Below the pieces are notes generated by a model. That model worked only from the letters and a program-made list of their open reading frames with translations, was not told the DNA's origin and searched no databases. Of a stretch of DNA of 64,000 bases, positions 45,790-58,492 are shown one piece after another (the stretch's first letter is position 1; each line of letters starts with the position of its first letter). The stretch is from Daucus carota subsp. sativus. Taxonomy: Eukaryota > Streptophyta > Magnoliopsida > Apiales > Apiaceae. The stretch is from the NCBI RefSeq assembly GCF_001625215.2, contig NC_030385.2, forward strand, positions 25,661,135-25,725,134. Reading direction: 5' to 3'. Position numbers and translations under genes: made by a program.

Positions 45790-46230
45790 ACCTAAAACCG
45801 ACCGAAGTCAAAGGTGTAACGGTCGGTTTTGTCTAAACACGGTCGGTTTTATAAGAATACGGTCGGTTTTCTGGAAAAAAGTGGTCGGTTTTACATGAAT
45901 GCGGTCGGTTTTCTGGTAAACTTATATTATTATAATTTTTATATATATAACAAATAATATAGATATGCTTTGACTGATTTTTAGGTAAAACCGACCGAGG
46001 TCAAATCCTGCCACGGTCGGTTATATGTGGTCGGTTATGACTCGGTCGGGCTTGTACCAGTAGGCCATCCTGATATTTAAAACCGACCGAATCATAACCG
46101 ACCGCTTTTAGATGAGTACGGTCGGTTTTGTTGAAGAAGGTGGTCGGTTTTAAGTGATTTCGGTCGGTTTTCTGGAAATTTTATGGTCAAAACCGGTCGG
46201 TTATGTGTACTATCGGTCGGTTTTCTGGGC
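45790..46230. repeat. Internal block of CACTA subterminal-type motifs, left-end-like
   Basis: Dense CGGTCGGTT/AACCGACCG motifs. 45980-46230 repeats, in order, phrases of the left subterminal region: 'tgccacggtcggttat', 'ggtcggttatga', 'agt.gcccatcctgat' and 'ataaccgaccg'. It lies downstream of the transposase 3' end just as the left terminus lies downstream of the TNPA-like gene. Confidence 0.8.
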
Positions 46231-46399
46231 AAAAAAAGAAAAAAAAAACATAATTCGTTTGCAGTTTCAGTTGCCAAATCCTGTACCAACATCAAATAGC
46301 AATACATAACCAAATTACTAAGCAGCCTAAACAACATTGTTTATCATTACACCATCGTATATGATTACACAATTATAAATCATTACACAAAATTAAACC

Positions 46400-49300
46400 T
46401 CATTGAAAGTCATCAAAACCGTCATCATCTTCATCATCATCTTCATTATCATCATCATTATCTTCATTATCATCTTCCTCTTCTTCATTCTGTTCAACAT
46501 CATCATCATTATCTTGATTTTCATCATCTCGCAATTCGTCTTCTTCATCATCATCATCTTGATTTTCATGCCGAATAAATGGTATTTGTCCATATTGTGC
46601 AAAATCAACAAATAGTGAAAATGAGCTAGCGGCATTAGATCTATCTTCTTGAAAAGCGTCCTCTATATCATTTTGCACAATAATTGATTCATCAATCGGA
46701 CGACTTTTAGATTTGACCACCGTATATATTTTGCTTCGTGGATCCAATACGCTAGGAGCGTAATACACTTGAGAGGCTTGACTAGCTAAAATAAAAACTT
46801 CGTTAGATCTCAATCTTGAAGTTATATCAACCGTCACGACTCGATTCTTATCGATCCTCACACCATTTCCGAGACTATCAAACCAAATACATTTGAACAA
46901 ATATACATGATTGCATCCTTGATAAATAAGTCTTATAATTTCTATTAGTTGACCATAATAATCAAGATTATTTTCATGCAAAGTTCCCTTAACTACAACA
47001 CCGGAACCGGATGCGGATGATGTTGAAAATTTATATCCATTAACTTGACAAGTTTCAAAAGTCATGACCTTTAATGCCGGTCCTTCTAGCAAGTCCATGA
47101 AACGAGGTCCGTCTATCTCGTCTTTCCCAACCTTTTTCTTAAACCAAGCTTTGAATCGAGTTTTCACAATATGATCTAATTGTTGTGGTGTTGTCTCAGG
47201 ACGTTGTCTCATAACTCGATCTTGGTACCTCCTACAATAATGCATAAATGTCAATAACATGAATTTATCATAAAATGTATTGACATCTTCATAAAAATTT
47301 ATCATAAAATGTATTTAACATACCTTAGATAAGGTTGAACTTCAGGAGAGTTTAGAAGAACATATTCATCAGCTAATAATTGCTCATCATCATTCAAATA
47401 TCGACTTCGTTCTTTTCCAAGAGAATCACATGGATATTTAAAAACTTCTAATTTGTCGGTCTTTTGTACATCAAACAAAACTTCGTTACGACTTAATTTA
47501 TTGTGAATCGAGTCGGATGCAAAGTAAAAAGCACAAATATTGACAATCTCCTCCTCCATATATCGTTCGGCAATGGAACCCTCAACTCTTGCTTTATTGC
47601 CGACCTTTTGTTTTAGTTTCTCCAATAAACGCTCAATTGGATACATCCAATGCCAGTAAGCAGGTCCAGCAAGTCTAATTTCTTCCGCCAAATGCACAAC
47701 CAAGTGTTCCATCGAATCAAACCAACTTTGAGGAAAAATTGTTTCCAACAAACACAATGCCTTCACAACTGATTTTTCCATTATTTCCAAATCGGTTTTT
47801 GTAACCGTGGATGAGCACAAATCTTGAAAAAAATTTGCAATTGCCGTGATGGCATCCGCAATAGGCGCCGGTAAAAGCTCACGAATTGCAAGAGGCAATA
47901 ATTTTTGAAGAAATATATGACAATCATGCGATTTGAATCCATAAAATGTACACTCCTCAACATTACAACAACGAGATATATTTGAGGAATAACCGTCTGA
48001 AAGTTTCAGTGAACTAATCCATTCACACAAAAGTTTACGTTGTTTTCTTGTAATGGAAAAAGGTGCTTTGGGTGACTTGCCATTTTCATCGATCCACAAA
48101 TGAGGTAACACACCAAAGTGCTTGCAATCCGCTCTTGCTTTTTTGTGATCCTTTGACTTCTTCGCATTCACAATAGTAAAAAATAGGTTCTCAAAAACAT
48201 TTTTTTCCGTATGCATGATATCAATTGAATATTGTAAACTATGTGAAGACCAATAAGGGAGTTCATAAAAAATTGGAACATGAGTCCAATGATGCTCTTC
48301 CCCATATCCGATACTCCTCGCCTTTGTATTAGTCTTTCCGGGTGGTGGAAAAACTAAACCGTCAAGCAACTCCTTTATACCCTCCCCGGACAAACGACCA
48401 CGAAACACTCTTCTTTCCGTATTATCAAACAAATTACTTTTCCGACGTAGTGGATCATTCGGTTCAAGGAATATTCGGTTCGTGCCATAGAAACTACATT
48501 TACCACAATGTTTTAATTGAAACCCTTGCACACTTCCAAGACACACTTGACATCCTAATTTTCCTTTACCCGACCATCCACTTATCATACTCATAGCGGG
48601 ATAATCACTAATTGTCCACATAAGAGCCGCTCTCATTGTAAAATTTTGTTTCAAAGATTGATCATATGTTTCAATTCCTGTATTCCACAATATCTTCAAT
48701 TCATCAATGAGAGGCCTTAGACAAACGTTAATATCTTTGCCAATGCTATTCGGACCCGGCACTATATCGGTCATAAACATATAGAGTTTTTTCATACACA
48801 TTGATGGCGGAAGATTGTAGACAACTACTACTATGGGCCACACACTATATGTTTTTTTCCCGGTAGGGCCAAATGGGTTGAAACCGTCGGTTGCAAGGCC
48901 AAGCCTTATATTACGAATTTCTTGAGCAAATGATGGATATCGACGATCAAAATTTTTCCACTCTTCTCTGTCCACGGGATGACTAATTTCTCCATCTTTG
49001 ACATCTCGATTCTTGTACCATCTCATATGGTCGGATGTATGTTTTGACATATACAAGCGTTGTAGTCGAGGAATCAAAGGAAAATGTCTCAATATTTTTT
49101 TTGGTATTTTTTTACCATCTTTCCTCAAAACATCCTGATAACGATCTTGACCACATATATCACACACAACTTTATCCTTGTCATCTCCATAAAATAACAT
49201 ACAATCATTCTCACATAAATCAATCTTTTGATATTCAACCCTCAAACCCTTCATTATCTTCTTCATTTCATAATAAGTTTGGGACAACGTGTGTTTTTTT

Positions 49301-49905
49301 GGTAATACATCCGCAAAAAGTGTAAGCAAACTATCAAAAGCCTTATTACTACAATGTGAGATATTCTTGAATTCTAACAATTTTGTGGTAAAGCTTAATC
49401 TTGTATACTTCGTATTACCGGGATAAATAGGTGCTCCATTTTCAACAATCACCTCATACAATTTTCTTGCACTATCATTTGGAACTTCTTCTACATTCCT
49501 AGTTCCCGTATCCACGTTGTTATAAAATTCGGAATTTTCACCGGCAAAATCATGTAGCATCGCATTCAAATCTACCGGTTGTTCTACCCTCGTAGGTTCC
49601 CGAACACAATAACGATTATGCGATGTTCGACTACGTTTTCTTCCTCTTTCTTCACCATGTGATGTCCAAACGGTATAACCCTCAAGCATCCCCTTAGCAA
49701 GTAAATGGAATCTAACATCATCGATACTTAACCAATTCAAATTCCTACAACGTTTACAAGGACACTTCATTGTACCATCTTCTCCCATTCCATTTTCACT
49801 TGCAAATTTTAAAAAAGTTTCTACACCATTCCTATATTCCGGAGTTAACGAAATTTTATCACTTTGCACTTGATTACTAATCCAACTTCGATCCAAGTTT
49901 GTCAT
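46400..49905 (-). CDS. CACTA tnp2-type transposase (TNPD-like, 1137 aa, intact)
   Basis: Two exons on the minus strand: 49905-47324 and 47231-46400 (donor gtatgt, acceptor ttgtag), in phase, 3414 nt. Order of domains: an N-terminal transposase-associated domain with CPCKRCRN (residues 1-80), the tnp2 core (FNPFG, VYNLPPSMCM, DYPAMSMISGWSGKGKLGC, about residues 290-560), a DUF4218-type region (IFPQSWFDSMEHLVVHLAEE, PAYWHWMYPIERLL, about 700-800), a DUF4216-type region in exon 2 (SQVYYAPSVLDPRSKIYTVV), and a very acidic Asp/Glu/Asn tail. This is the full arrangement of plant CACTA transposases. No frameshift or stop is seen. Confidence 0.92.
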
Positions 49906-50617
49906 CTACACACACATTTAACACACATTTAACACACACATACATTTAACACACACATACATTTAATAACACATACATTCAATACACACATACATTCAAT
50001 ACACAAATGTAATAACACATACATTTAACAAATAATTTCACATGAATTTCATACATTCAATACAAGCATTCAATACACACACACACACACACACATTTAA
50101 TATAACAAACACATTTAACACACCCACCACACACACATTTAATGCAAAGAAATGAAAATCACTTACTTGAAATGTTTGCAAGCAATAATTCTTCCCCACT
50201 TTAGCTCCTTTCTTCTCCTTTGATTTTTATTTCAAGTGAATGGGAGCTCACTACTAGCTAAAAAGTGATATAAAAGCTGCAGGTTAAAACCGACCGACCA
50301 ATCGGTCGGTTTTAGTACCAAACAAAGAAAACGACGTCGTTTTAAGGGGCTGACGCACAGATATTTTTATTTAAATTGATTTTTAATTAGTTTTCCGCGG
50401 AACACAAAACCGACCACAGGGAACGGTCGGTTATAACAATGCCATGTCATACATATAACCGACCGTTGCCGACGGTCGGTTTTATTTGTTGCCACGTCAC
50501 CCAGGTCGACGTCGTTTTGTGATTTCGACGGGTTAAAACCGACCACGCGACCGTCGGTCGGTTTTATATGCGGCGGTCGGTTTTGTGCGGTCGGTTTTGA
50601 CCTGTTTTCTTGTAGTG
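49906..50617. repeat. CACTA right end: (CA)n-rich leader and subterminal repeats
   Basis: 49910-50150 is rich in 'acacacatac' and 'cattcaatac' repeats, probably the 5' leader of the transposase mRNA. 50285-50617 carries CGGTCGGTT/AACCGACCG motifs and ends in the terminal inverted repeat. Confidence 0.75.
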
Positions 50618-50620
50618 ATA

Positions 50621-50855
50621 GTTTTACAACCGTTCATAGAAATAGAATGTATTTGATTCATAAAGAAAAAAGAAATAGAATGTATAAAAATATATTCTTT
50701 CTTCTTAGTTGTGTCGATTTATTTTCGGAGTGTTTCTTTTCATATATCAATATTTTTATCTAATTTCTTGTGCGAAATTTTGACATGCCCTCTAGTTAGA
50801 TAGATTCCTTTCGGTATTATATTTCGATATAATTGATTGAGGTGGAAGTCTTATG

Positions 50856-50927
<72 letters not shown>

Positions 50928-53717
50928 TCGGTTCATAATCACACTGCTAATTCATATGCAAGTCATTTACCACTTAAAGGATTTTTACCAAATTTTTTGT
51001 GAGGGTCACTGAAATATAATTTAATTCAAAATGAATAATAACCAAGAAAACTGGTAGATGCACATTTCTTTTACTACACGCAAAATAGCTGGTATGCGAT
51101 ATTTTAATTTACACATGATATGCACAAATCTTTATTAAAATTAAGAGGAAATCACTCTCAGTATACTTTGGGGTTGAAGATTTGAATAAAAAACCTTTCT
51201 TCCGATATCACGAGGTAAATGTCCCCCTTCGATAATACAGAGCCTGTTTGTGGGCTTAAAACTATTTCTAATTTAAATTGAAAAATATTTATCTGAGTAA
51301 TAATAAATCTGAAGTCATCTTAAAATCAGGAATAAGTCAAAGCTGACTTAAAACCAAAAATTAGTTTGAGATATTTTTTTAGTGACTTAACTTTTTTAAA
51401 CTTTTTGATAAATTTAACCATAAGTCATAACTTATTCATAAATCATTTTTAGTTTTATTATTATGATTTTAATAACCCATAAGTATTAATAAATATATCA
51501 AAATTATCCAAATCTAATCTAATCTAATCTAATTATATATATAGTAGCCCAACAGGTTCGTGTCAAGCCTCCCTCCTGAGCAAATAAATTACCTAGCTCC
51601 GAACCTGAGCCTAACTACGAACCTAACATCTTCTCATATATATAAAAAAAAGATGTTATTCATGAGGCTCGAACTCGGGATCTCTCCAATACAAATACAT
51701 CACTCAAACCACTTGAGCTACACAAACAATTAGTTTATTACTCAAAAGCATTTATCACATACTTTAAAACTTTTGTATTTATATTCGTCTCAATATCTTA
51801 TTTATTTGAGATGAGTTATTATTTCAGTTAAGTCTCATATATTGTTTACATGATAGATTAATATCTATAAATCAATTATTTACATAAATAAATTTAAAAT
51901 TAAAAAAATATGAATAATCGGTTTCGTGCCATGATTCGGATTTCAAAAAATAGATATAATTCGTATTCGAATTCAAATCTAACTTAATAGTTTAAACGAG
52001 CACCGATACAATATTATAGAAATTTTAAGTCATGAATGTGAGAAATAAGTACAAAAACTGAGGTTTAACTGAGCATCTTTGAAAGGAAAAATTGATGGGC
52101 TTTCAACATGGGCTATGTCATATTAATTTCTTTTATTATAAAAGGCAATTTACAAAGAGATTACAATATTTTGGAGAACACGAAATAAGGTGACTGAAAG
52201 AATATTCCTATGTAGAATATTTTTTTTATTTTAAACTTATGAATTCAGAATTTGATGTGTAACTAAATCTTTTTTTAAAAAAATTATAGATATAAGGATA
52301 GTGACAATACATCAAATTTGGTGTCGGAAAATATATCTAAATGATATAATTTTGATGATATATGTATTTGAAATACTATAACTTGTGATATGAAGGTGAA
52401 TTTAAGGAAATTTTATATTGTTAATCAAAAGTCAACCATATAATAATAAAACGCGTTTACGAGAACTACTAAAAAGATTTGAGTTATAAATTTTACTTTG
52501 TTAAATAAAATAACACAGAGAAATAAGTTATATATATTAAAGTCTTAAAACTATAATTTTTAATATGCCATCATCCAATATATAACATACCAGTTAAATA
52601 AAATGATTCAAACTACAGTTAAATTAATCATTTACAAATTAAACTAATAAAATATAATTAATTCTGAACCGGATAATCTGATGCGATACGGTGAAACTAA
52701 TATCTGGTTAAACGGGACTAGAACAAGAATAGTTTTTTCATGATTCAAAATATCGAATATATAACTTGATCTTTAACAATTGAACATGATATGCCACATT
52801 GATCACTCCTAATAAATACGAGTATCAAAATATTAAAAATGTGAGTTTGCACAAAGCTAAAAAAGTAACTACACGACTAATTGAACTAAATATTTTATGG
52901 TTTTATGAACTTCATGATGCCTAACTCATATCTACTCTCTTTTTGCTATTTGAAATTCCATAAAATTATTTGTTTGAGATCTGTTTTATAACGATTACAT
53001 GAAAAATCATTAAAAGTCTTAATAGACAAGCTCAAAAAACTAATTATAGAAAATTAAAATTTTATAACGAGATAATGTTATAACATACTGTATCAAAGTA
53101 ATATTCATCAAATATTTTTAAATTAACAATAAAAATATAATACATTGAAGTACTATATAATTGATATGAAAAATAAAAGGATAAGACACATCAAAGGTGT
53201 CAGAAATTTTTGGGGTGCAATTATATGGTTAGTAGTTCAATTGATACTTTTATAATAAAATAAGGTACGTGTCTTTTTACGTACAACACATGTTTCAATT
53301 TTTATTTATACAAAATGTGTGCAACATATGCTAAAAAGAATGTGTTGATGATCTGCTCCATCATGTATCACTTTAATAATTATGCAAACGTACGCTCAAA
53401 AAAGAAGAAATAAATGTAGGGCAACGCGGACCACACATCTTCATTTAATCATGATTTAGGATATCGTAATTCACATATCAAAAACAGGTTTTTATCAAAA
53501 TCATGGTATATTAGTTGAAATAATTTAATAATTTCAACAATAAATTACAGATTCTTTTAATGAGGTATAATATATTTAAAATTTAAAATTTCAGTATTAA
53601 TTTCGAATATAATTTTGAACATTGATAATATGATGATGGTCTCTATATCCTAACGAATTTGAATATAGAAATATCAGTTCAAATGTAGTTTTTGATCTAT
53701 AATTGTTTTTAAAAATA
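50621..53717. other. AT-rich intergenic region
   Basis: It holds a (TA)n tract (about 50861-50930) and a worn repeat related to 14750-15010 (51250-51520). No gene is recognised. Confidence 0.45.
51540..51735 (-). mobile_element. tRNA-derived SINE-like element
   Basis: On the minus strand, a pol III A-box-like TAGCTCAAGTGG (51720-51709) and a B-box-like GTTCGAGCC (51674-51666) are about 35 bp apart. They are followed by a T-rich stretch and a non-tRNA body running to about 51540. It is not a functional tRNA because the acceptor and anticodon stems do not form. A tRNA-related SINE head is the best reading; the 3' end is uncertain. Confidence 0.5.
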
Positions 53718-54033
53718 TACTCCCTTCGTCCTATTTTAGGTGATCTTATTTGACTTTCACGGAGATTAAGAAAAAAGTAGTAAAAAAGAGGAAATTTAGT
53801 TGGAAAGTGGGTAAAGTGGTGGAATATATCAAAATTTAATAATAGATTTGAGATAGTGATGGTAAGTAGTGAGTGTAATAGTGTTTATTCAATATAAAAG
53901 AGTATAAAATAGAGAAGTAGTGTGTGTAATAGTGATAAGTAGTGTTTAAAAATAGTAAGTATAGTAAGTTCATTATTTTAGAGATGTCTCAAAAAAGAAT
54001 AAGGGTCATATAAAATAGAATGGAGGGAATAGT
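53718..54033. mobile_element. Stowaway-type MITE
   Basis: It starts TACTCCCTTCGTCCTATTTTAGG and ends 'ataaaatagaatggagggaatagta'. The interior shares 'gacttt.acggag.ttaagaaaaa' and 'agtggtgg.a' segments with the copy at 2951-3203. Confidence 0.75.
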
Positions 54034-54240
54034 ACTTATTATTACTATTAATGCTATTAGCTTGCATATATTACATTTTTCATGTTTACATATTTTGTCA
54101 AAAAGTAAAACGTAATAGTTACGCTCGAAACAATATGATGACACACGGATATTATTTAAAACATAATACAAACTCAAGGTCCGTACAAGAACAATATAAT
54201 GACATATGAATATTATTTAAAATACAGCAAAAACTAGAGT

Positions 54241-54269
54241 CCCGTGCCTCGCACGGGCTTTTATGCTAG
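54241..54269 (+). mobile_element. Helitron-type 3' terminus
   Basis: A perfect 7-bp hairpin CCCGTGC-CTC-GCACGGG (54241-54257), followed after eight bases by CTAG (54266-54269) and then T. This is the signature 3' end of plant Helitrons. I could not find the matching 5' end upstream. Confidence 0.65.
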
Positions 54270-54270
54270 T

Positions 54271-55346
54271 AAAAATTTTAAACCCCTAACTTATCAAATA
54301 TGTCACGTTAAGTCATGAGTGACGTTAAATCATAAGTCGGGCTAGTGACGTTAAATCATAAGTCGGGCTGGTAATAACTTTTAGTCAAAACTGTGACCAA
54401 AGAAACGTTCAATATGTCTAAATTTTCTCTCTCTAGATTTCGCTCCCTCGAATCTTGAGAATCCTAATCCAATATTAATAAATTTTATTATTATCTACTT
54501 CTTAAGAAAAATGTCAGGTACGTAAAAAGTATCTCAAATTATTTTTTCAAATAATGTGTTGAATCTAATTGGTTGCATTTATTTTAATAATAATGTGACC
54601 ATCCTTGTATATACATCAATCATCCGATCACAATTTTTCAATTATCTGTCACATAATTTGGTAAACAAATTTGTGAAATTTTTTTAAAGTATGTTATCTT
54701 TCTTAAATTTTAATGAGTTTCATTTTTCTTGCGCTTTATAATTTATTCATGCTGCTGTAACTAATATGTTTTCTAATCTCTGAGAAAAGATTTGATAGGA
54801 CGGAAGGGATATATAAATAATCCAAACCGGCTGATTGACATTTTATATCCGTCACGTATACTAACATTTGGCATGAAATAAGCTGCTCCCTTCGTCCCTC
54901 CCTTTTCTTATCAAATGTGTTGGGCATGAATATTAAAAAATATGCATAAATTAGTTAAAAGGTGAAAGAAAAGTGAGTGGAGTGATGAAATCCATTAATT
55001 TTATTGTATGAAAAGAAGACGGTGGAGTAAAAAAAATGTGAAAAGAGATGAAAAATGAAGAAGAGATGAGATCTACTATAAGTTTTGAAATATAAAAAAT
55101 TAGAGGGGAAAAATATAAATAAATTGTTGGAACAAAAAGTTTGTGTCAAAGAAGCTTCGGAGCTTATGAAACCCTATCGGCGAAGAGAGGTTTTGATCGG
55201 TTAAATTGAATTATTGTACAACCCGCAATTGGGATATTGTTTGGTCAATGAATGTTGTAACCCCACCTAATTAGATGTCCAGTCACTGAGATGTATTATT
55301 GGTGCATGTATTACATTAATATTTTTTAATTGCATCATTGCTTTAT
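54271..55346. other. AT-rich intergenic region
   Basis: It contains a short direct repeat (gtgacgttaaatcataagtcgggct, two copies at about 54321-54369) and a Stowaway-like start at 54886 without a clear end. No gene is seen. Confidence 0.4.
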
Positions 55347-55599
55347 TACTCCATCCGCTCCTCTCATTTATATACATTTTTTTTCATTATTCGACATGCA
55401 TTTCAACACGCATATAAAATATAGTTCATAAAAAAATTCAAATTTTTCTTTTTTGTATAAAAATTTAGATACTAAATTTTTATTTAGAAGAAAAAAAAAG
55501 TTCAAAATAATTTATCAAACTATATTTTATAAAAATATTAGAATGTGTGCCGAGTCCCCGTCCCCCAATGTAAACAATTGAATGGGACGGAGGGAGTAA
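55347..55599. mobile_element. Stowaway-type MITE
   Basis: It starts TACTCCATCCGCTCCTCTC and ends AATGGGACGGAGGGAGTA, with long complementary AT-rich arms. Confidence 0.8.
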
Positions 55600-56156
55600 T
55601 ATTTAGTAGCTAGATGGGAAACAAAATAGAATATTTTACAAAGAGATAGTCTACGGATCAAGTAGTTAGGTATGAATCATCGATCAATATACTTATATAA
55701 CGGAGGAGTGAGGGGTATTTAAGTGGCGTCTATGAGAAAACTCCGTTTTATTTTTCAGATTTTTTGGAATTTTTGAAATATAAATTTGAATATTAGAAGA
55801 AAGTTTCAAGATTATCTTTTTCAGTTTCGAAATTATTAGATGGAGAAAGTTCCAAAATTACCTTTTCTCATATTAAAAGAAAGTTTCAAGACTAATTTTT
55901 TCCATTTCAAAATTGTTGGAAGGCATTTTCAAATTATAATATTTGATAAGTTCTATTTTTCTAAAAATTTTGAATTATTTTCGAAATCATTGGAATGAGC
56001 CTCCTGTATTTACATCAACAATCTCAGTTAAAACCCCAACTCCCATGTTAATATGTACAAATTTTCTATACACAATTATGTGCACGTATATATATACATA
56101 TTTATGCTTAGACGTGCCACAGTCCGTAGCTAGCTCGCAATATTTCAATAATAAGC
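55600..56156. other. Upstream region of copy 7
   Basis: AT-rich. It contains repeated 'aagtttcaaga..a.cttttt' phrases (55800-55925). Close to the ATG, 'tagctagctcgcaatatttcaataataagc' resembles the leader of copies 2 and 3. Confidence 0.4.
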
Positions 56157-56666
56157 ATGGAGGAAAAGAGGACAGTATGCGTGACAGGAGCATCAGGGTA
56201 CATAGGATCCTGGCTTGTCAAGACACTTCTGGAAAGAGGATATCATGTTCGAGCTACCGTCCGTGATCCTGGTATATGTACAGTTGATCAAGCATATACG
56301 TTATTATGAACGTTTCTACTCGCACAGTGTTTCTGATTTTGTTTCTACGTCAAATGTCTGCTTGTTAATAACGCGCGGTCTTAAATATGTTTGTATTTTA
56401 ACAAGAATTGTATGTTAAACATTATATTGATTTGTACAGGCAACGAAAAGAAAGTGAAGCATCTCCTGGAGCTTGCTAACGCCAGTACACATTTGAGCTT
56501 GTGGAAAGCTGAGTTAGCTAAGGAAGGTGGCTATGATGATGCAATTCAGGGCTGCGAAGGTGTCTTTCATGTTGCCACCCCTGTGGAACTTATAAACCAA
56601 CGCCAAGATGGGGTGATATATCTACACTCTTCCTATTTGGTCTATAAATAGAAAATAGGCTTACTT

Positions 56667-57034
56667 AGGGTCTTTTTGGGATTGCCGTTACAAATTGTTG
56701 TACTGTCAGAAAAAGTGCTGGTAAAAAAGTGTTGTTATAGAAAGCAGATTACTGTTTGGTAATTTTTTTGATATGTACTTATTTTGAGTTATAAGATAAA
56801 AATTTAATGTTTTTGGTGAGATTTGATATTGAAATCTGCAAAAGCTTCCTGCAAAAGCTGAAAAGCAGCTTTTTCCAAAAGTATGGGAGGATCTACTTTT
56901 TCTAAAAGCAGCTTTTCAGCCAAAAGCCGCTATTCAGAAAAGCTGCTTTTAGATTTACCAAACAGTTTTTCACCTGCTTTTCATCAAAAAACTGTTGTTG
57001 ATGTCTGCAACCGCAACGCCAAACAGTATACCTT
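56667..57034. mobile_element. hAT-type MITE in intron 2 of copy 7
   Basis: This is the same family as 24403-24769, in the opposite orientation. Shared blocks include 'gtatgggaggatct.ctttttctaaaagcagctttt' and 'gatttaccaaacagtttttc'. The terminal sequence TTTTTGGG has drifted from CTGTTTGGG. Confidence 0.75.
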
Positions 57035-57044
57035 AAAGTAGTAC

Positions 57045-57580
57045 CGCAAACTGTATACACCCTAAACTTAACATTCTCGTGCAAGTTGTAACCCTAGTCA
57101 CTATTCCGTCCAAATCTGCCGTTAACTTTAACTGTTTGAGAGGTAACAGTGTGTATATTAGTTTCTAACAGCTACTTTACCCCCGTGACCCCTCAAAGTT
57201 TATGTATTATATTTTGAAATTATTTCTAAACACACACAACGATGTAAAAAATATTAAAATAAGTTTTAAAATAATGTATTTATTTCAAAATTTTAAAATA
57301 AGTTACATCGTTTATGTAAAAAAAAAATTTAGATTCTAAATCTAGATACATATATTAAAAATTATTTTAAATTCTTTTACATCGTTGTGTGTGTTCAGAA
57401 ATAATTTCAAAATATAATACATAATTTTTGAGAGGTCACGGGATGTAAAGTAGCTATTAGAAACTAATATAGACACTGTTACCTCTCAAACAGTTAAAGT
57501 TAACGGCAGATTTGGATGGAATAGTGATTAGGGGTTACAACTTGCACGAAAATGTTAAGTTTAGGGTGCATATTGTCACG
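57045..57580. repeat. Long inverted repeat (foldback) in intron 2 of copy 7
   Basis: Left arm about 57049-57250 ('caccctaaacttaacatt', 'gtgcaagttgtaaccc', 'ctgccgttaactttaactgtttgagaggtaacagtg', 'aaattatttctaaacacacacaacgatgtaaa' in part). The right arm (about 57375-57570) is its near-perfect reverse complement. The arms are about 200 bp and the spacer about 120 bp. It is transcribed within the intron if copy 7 is transcribed. Confidence 0.8.
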
Positions 57581-58144
57581 TTTTAAAGTTCAGGTACTAA
57601 ATTACGTTTGGAGCAAACCTAGGGGTTACAAAGTGTAATTAACTCTTTGTCGTAAACAAAAGTGCCTTCCAACTTTGAATATATTGGGCCTTAATAAATG
57701 ATTTATGGTCAGGAAGAAGAGATAGAGGCAACAACATTGAATGGAATACTGAGCATTATGAGATCATGCTCCAAGGCCAAAACTGTGAAGAGGTTCGTTT
57801 ACACCTCAACTGCAGGAACGATTACCGTGCAGCCTCAACCACCAGTTTCCGAATTCACCGAGGATCTTTGTTCTGATATTGACTTATGCTACCTGCATAA
57901 GATGTACGGCTGTGTAATTACTCTTTACAATTCACCGGTTCTAAGCTCATCTTTCGTAATTGGTTTTAATAATGTTGCATGCATAGATATGTGATGCAGC
58001 TCGGCCTATATTAAAAAAATTTGATACTTTCACGTATTCAATGAATAGCCTCTCTCTCTGCCCCTTCGTCTGGTTTAAATTGTCGCTTCTTATGTTGTGT
58101 TTGGTTGGGGTAATGAATAAGGAAGGAATAAAATGAAATTTATA

Positions 58145-58492
58145 TTGGCCCTGTTTGGAAGTTAGAGGTTTGAGGCAAAATTAGAGGTTTGGGGTGAGTT
58201 AGACGTTTGACCACTAAAATCCGCTAATACAAGTATTTGGTAGTTAGCGGATTGAAATAAAGGTTTGGACCCAAAAAGCTAATTTTGAAAAAGCTACTTT
58301 AAGGAGCTTTTTGAGTTAGAGGTTTTGGTTTGTGTCAGAAAAAGCTAATCAATCAGCTATTAACCAAACAGTTTTACGAGAAACAACTAATTCAATCCGC
58401 TAGTCAAAACATCTATTTCAATCCGCTAGTCAAAACATCTAATTCAATCCGCTGACAGCTAACCGCTAACAGCTAATCCCCAAACAGGGCCA
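58145..58492. mobile_element. hAT-type MITE nested in intron 3 of copy 7
   Basis: Perfect terminal inverted repeats GGCCCTGTTTGG and CCAAACAGGGCC. The interior has repeated 'caatccgctagtcaaaacatct' units and complementary 'ttagcggattgaa' motifs. The left half recurs at 8676-8829. Confidence 0.85.

Larger units (their letters stand above)
40836..50617 (-). mobile_element. Complete CACTA (En/Spm) transposon, 9.8 kb
   Basis: Terminal inverted repeats CACTACGGGAAAACAGG and its counterpart (reverse complement of the right end: CACTACAAGAAAACAGG), flanked by the 3-bp duplication ATA (40833-40835 and 50618-50620). Subterminal regions are packed with CGGTCGGTT/AACCGACCG motifs in both orientations. 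Two minus-strand genes are present, both with complete reading frames: a tnp2-type transposase and a TNPA-like protein. With intact ends and genes the element could be autonomous. It also has terminal-type repeat blocks in its middle (44780-44940 and 45790-46230). Confidence 0.95.

Noticed and set aside
46393-46635. Met/Lys-rich frame on the minus strand
   Set aside because: It is a frame-shifted reading of the acidic tail of the transposase.
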